DNA from: an uncultured Massilia sp.
Lineage (GTDB): Bacteria > Pseudomonadota > Gammaproteobacteria > Burkholderiales > Burkholderiaceae
DNA: 64,000 nt
Assembly: GCA_946481275.1 (NCBI GenBank)
Contig: CAMLMV010000025.1
Coordinates: 1-64,000, forward strand
Direction of reading: 5' to 3'
The notes below the pieces were generated by a model, which saw nothing but the letters and a program-made list of their open reading frames with translations, did no database searches and was not told the DNA's origin. Position 1 is the first letter of the stretch. The number at the start of each line of letters is the position of its first letter. Shown here one piece after another: positions 61,076 to 64,000 of this stretch. The position numbers and the translations under genes were made by a program.

Positions 61076-64000
61076 CTATTTCGCGACCTGTTCCGCAAAG
61101 CGCCCGTCCGGCGCCGTGATGCGCACGGTGACGCTCGCCACCGCGCCGTTGTACGTCAGTCCGTAGCTGGTCACGCCGTGCGCGCTGTTCAGGCGGACCA
61201 GTTGCCAAGGCTGGCCGGGCAGCGGCGGTTTGCCGGCCACCGGCACGTCGGCGAGCGCCATTTCGATCACCGTGACCTGGCCGGGCAGCTTGATGATCGG
61301 GCCGCGCACCACGTCCAGCGTTTCCAGCGCCACCTCCTTCTTGGCGAGGATGGCCGCCACGCCATGCGGCTGCACGATGGGATGCGGCACCGGCGTGATG
61401 ATCGGTTTCTTCGGCGCGGCGACGGTCACCTTGATCGTGTACTTGCCGCCTGCGCGCGGCGGGATCGGGGCGCTGGAGCGCCACGTGGCGTTCACCACGT
61501 TCGCCTTCACCGTGTGCATTTCCAGGTCGAGCACGTCCGGCGCGGGGTCGATCGGGCCGGACGCCACGGTGAGTACGCGTTCCGTGCTGCGCCCGAGCGG
61601 ATCCGTCATGCGTACCACGACGGCCACGCGGTCGTCGACCGAGCCGCGCCTGAGCCGCACCGCGTACTGCGTGGCGCTGGTGCGCCAGGTGCCGCTGTTC
61701 GGCGGCGAAGGCGGCGCGGCGGGGACAGCCTGCAGCTCGAACGCTTCCAGCAGCAGCGGGTCCGGGGCGGATTTCGACGGGCCGCTCAGCACCTGCGCAT
61801 CGATCGTCAGCTTGTGCGGCCCCAGCGCCGTCTTCGCGACGGGCGCGGTGCTGGAGAAATGCACCAGCACGTCCTGCAGCGGTCCGCCGGGCCATTCGGC
61901 CGTGAGCGGCGACAAATTCGGCGGCCCATCGGGCGGGATCACCACGGACATCGCGTTCGACGCGGGCGAGCGGCCCGGCAGCAGGGCGCGGTCGGGGTCC
62001 GGATGCGCCCACGCGACGGCGCGGTACCACACTCTTTTCCAGGAGCCGTCGGGCTTGTCGGTGCCAGTCGCATCGGCCAGCGCGGCGGCATCGCCCTCCA
62101 GGCCGTGCACGGTCCAGCCGCCGCCGCTTGCTTCGATGGTGGCGACGGGCGGCCCCATGGTGTCCAGTTCCATCGCGGCCGCCTCGACGCGCGTGCGGAA
62201 CAGCTGGTAGCGCGCGACGCGGGCGCCGGGTTGGCTCTTGAGGTCGACGTGCACCGCGAACTTCGGCGTGGCAGCCGGCTGGTCGACGCGGCGGATCTCC
62301 AGCCGGGGCGGGGCCGGCGTTGCGATGTCCGCCGCCGCGATTGCGACGACGCGCTGCTCGTTGTCTTCCGGCGCCGGCCAGTTGGATTCGACGTTGCCCG
62401 CGTTGACCGCGACCATCGTGAACAGGTGGATCTCCTTCGTCCCGCGCGGCAGCACGAGGTCGGCCGACGTCTCCGGCTGCGCCCGGGAGTGTAAGCGTGT
62501 GAACAGGGCCCGGAAGTTGTCGGCGGACGCGGCGAGGCAGTCGCGCAGGAAGGCCAGCCGCTCCGTGTAGGTCAGGGTCGGATCGGGCGCCGGGTGCTCC
62601 GGGTCGCCCACCTTCGCGAGGATCGCGCTCTCGGTCGCCGTGTAGATGAAGTATCCCGTCGCGCCGGCGGCGGGCGCCCACGACACGCGCGCGTGATGCT
62701 CGCCGCGCGCATCCGCCAGGCTGGCGCGCTTGACGATTTCCGGCGGCTCCGGCGCGGGGGGGATCGGGTCGGACGCGTAGGCGATGTTCGGCCCGGGTTC
62801 CGTCGCGGAGCCGGAGACCAGCGGCGCGAGCCACGCGCTGTCGCGCAGGGGCTGGGCGCGTTCACGGACCCGCGTCCACACGGCCACGCCGACGTGGCCG
62901 ACCGTGTTGTAGTCGAGCTGGAGGCCGGTGACCGTGATGCGGTAGCGGCGCACGTCGTCCGCGCCGACGGGGCCCGGCGCGACGAGGTTGCCGTCGATGT
63001 CGTAATAGTCGACCGTGACGTTGGGCGGCAGCGGCGACAGCTGGTCGCCACTGAAGGGCAGCACGAGCGGCGCTCCAGGCGCCACGGCGAGCGACGTCTG
63101 CAACCCGGCCGGCAGGGTCGTGTCGGGCGGCGGCGTGTGGGCGCGCTGGGGCGCGGCGAACAGGCGGCTGCGCAGCTCGATCTGCAGCGGCCTGCGGACT
63201 TCCCAGTCCCATGCCAGTTCCACCGTCAGGGTGCCCGCGCACACGCGGCCCGATGCGGGGACGGCCGCGTCCAGCGCGCAGCGCAGCACGCGCGGGCGGT
63301 CCAGCGCCGGCTGCTGGTCGGCATGGTCGACCGCGCCCCACACCGACCACTGGCCCCAGATGTCCTGCAGCGCCACGCCGTAGCGCAGGGCGAGGCCGGC
63401 CGCCGTCAGCGGCAGCACGAGCGAGGAATCGACGGCCGAGTGGCGCGTCGTCTCCTTGTCCTTGGCGTTGCTGGCGAGCGTGATCGGCGCGAGGCCGCCG
63501 CTGGGGCGCGGCCGCATGATCGCGTCGGCCGCGACGGCGGGCGTGACCGGATTGGCGCGCGCGAACGCGAAGCTGGACGTCGTCAGCAGCTTGAAGCGCG
63601 GCAGGCGGTCCCACGACACGCGCGCGGCCGCGGTCCACGGCTGGTCGGCCGCATGCGGGCGGCTGTGCGATTGCGCCTGGGCCTGCAGGGCGCCCGGTGC
63701 CGGCGGACGCACGGGCGGCGGCGCCCCGATCGCCAGCGCGGCCATCTCCAGCGGGCCGGAGTTGCCGTCCATGCCCTTGTCCCACGTGGCCGTGACCATG
63801 AAGTCCATCATGCGGCTGGGGATGGCGACGGCGCCCGGCGTCACCGAGCCGCCCGACGTGACCTGGGCTGCCGGGTACGCGGTGCCGAAGCCCAGCGCGA
63901 GCGCGAGCAGCGGGTCGCTGCCGGCTGCGACGAACGCCAGGCCCAGCGGCGGCAGGCTCGCCGTGGACGGGTCGCCCAGCGTGCCGCCCGCGCCCGTCGG
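61076..64000 (-). CDS. Very large unrecognised protein with fibronectin-III-like segments (partial)
   Basis: The frame is open to the window edge, so at least 974 residues are present and the N-terminus is outside. The sequence is beta-rich with repeated FnIII-like elements (HHARVSWAPAAGATGYFIYTATES, EIHLFTMVAVNAGNVESNWP, RYQLFRTRVEAAAM). There are no cysteine clusters or catalytic motifs. It is the upstream partner of the phospholipase-D-like protein in one transcription unit. It could be a structural or surface/particle-associated protein; nothing in the sequence settles this. Confidence 0.65.
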   Translation of the reverse strand, partial: PTGAGGTLGDPSTASLPPLGLAFVAAGSDPLLALALGFGTAYPAAQVTSGGSVTPGAVAIPSRMMDFMVTATWDKGMDGNSGPLEMAALAIGAPPPVRPPAPGALQAQAQSHSRPHAADQPWTAAARVSWDRLPRFKLLTTSSFAFARANPVTPAVAADAIMRPRPSGGLAPITLASNAKDKETTRHSAVDSSLVLPLTAAGLALRYGVALQDIWGQWSVWGAVDHADQQPALDRPRVLRCALDAAVPASGRVCAGTLTVELAWDWEVRRPLQIELRSRLFAAPQRAHTPPPDTTLPAGLQTSLAVAPGAPLVLPFSGDQLSPLPPNVTVDYYDIDGNLVAPGPVGADDVRRYRITVTGLQLDYNTVGHVGVAVWTRVRERAQPLRDSAWLAPLVSGSATEPGPNIAYASDPIPPAPEPPEIVKRASLADARGEHHARVSWAPAAGATGYFIYTATESAILAKVGDPEHPAPDPTLTYTERLAFLRDCLAASADNFRALFTRLHSRAQPETSADLVLPRGTKEIHLFTMVAVNAGNVESNWPAPEDNEQRVVAIAAADIATPAPPRLEIRRVDQPAATPKFAVHVDLKSQPGARVARYQLFRTRVEAAAMELDTMGPPVATIEASGGGWTVHGLEGDAAALADATGTDKPDGSWKRVWYRAVAWAHPDPDRALLPGRSPASNAMSVVIPPDGPPNLSPLTAEWPGGPLQDVLVHFSSTAPVAKTALGPHKLTIDAQVLSGPSKSAPDPLLLEAFELQAVPAAPPSPPNSGTWRTSATQYAVRLRRGSVDDRVAVVVRMTDPLGRSTERVLTVASGPIDPAPDVLDLEMHTVKANVVNATWRSSAPIPPRAGGKYTIKVTVAAPKKPIITPVPHPIVQPHGVAAILAKKEVALETLDVVRGPIIKLPGQVTVIEMALADVPVAGKPPLPGQPWQLVRLNSAHGVTSYGLTYNGAVASVTVRITAPDGRFAEQVAK

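Overview
The window looks like a chromosomal segment of a high-GC betaproteobacterium, most likely Burkholderiales and possibly the Oxalobacteraceae (Massilia/Duganella-like). This is inferred from gene content: a BoxR-type regulator, a Liv-type aromatic transporter, a Massilia-style TonB receptor and secreted glycan enzymes. No rRNA or tRNA gene was recognised, so the taxonomic call is not firm.

Layout. (1) 1-1139: a mobile-element scar. The 3' part of a group II intron (maturase C-terminus plus domains V/VI) sits inside an IS3-family transposase gene, and the IS end forms the tail of a TetR gene. (2) 1.1-9.5 kb: a TetR/thioredoxin-reductase-like divergent pair, a secreted zinc metallopeptidase, a lipoprotein esterase, a sugar porter with a LacI-type operator, and an OsmC-YcaO fusion protein. 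(3) 9.7-16.3 kb: an operon with a cupin/haem-oxygenase-like diiron fusion, a flavin-dependent halogenase-like protein, a cytochrome P450 and a cation/proton antiporter. A BoxR-like regulator (HTH plus shikimate-kinase-like domain) is convergent at its end. (4) 16.4-36.8 kb: a self-contained aromatic catabolic island. A TetR regulator stands divergent to a 17-gene operon. The operon encodes a Rieske ring-hydroxylating dioxygenase (alpha, beta, ferredoxin, reductase), a dihydrodiol dehydrogenase, a two-subunit class III extradiol dioxygenase, a meta-cleavage hydrolase, the MhpD/E/F lower pathway, an acyl-CoA synthetase, a nitronate-monooxygenase-like flavoprotein and a complete branched-chain-type ABC importer. 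A porin and a chemoreceptor follow, transcribed divergently from each other.

The TetR-side promoter carries a perfect 24-bp palindrome. The same 20-bp core, with one mismatch, lies in the chemoreceptor promoter, and a half-site lies before the porin. Sensing, outer-membrane entry, import and degradation may therefore form one regulon. The substrate cannot be read from sequence alone.

(5) 36.9-53.2 kb: an exported alginate-lyase/LamG protein, a two-component system, and a two-partner secretion locus. That locus holds a TpsB transporter, a 2749-residue TpsA adhesin with about 15 MBG-type repeats, and two paralogous small exported proteins of unknown function. (6) 53.3-56.2 kb: a glycan-uptake locus with three identical LacI-type operators. 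Both its TonB receptor and its GH30 glycosidase have lost internal segments. (7) 56.3-64 kb: a membrane diguanylate cyclase and a convergent operon of two very large, unrecognised proteins. One of these ends in a phospholipase-D-like domain that has lost its catalytic His/Lys.
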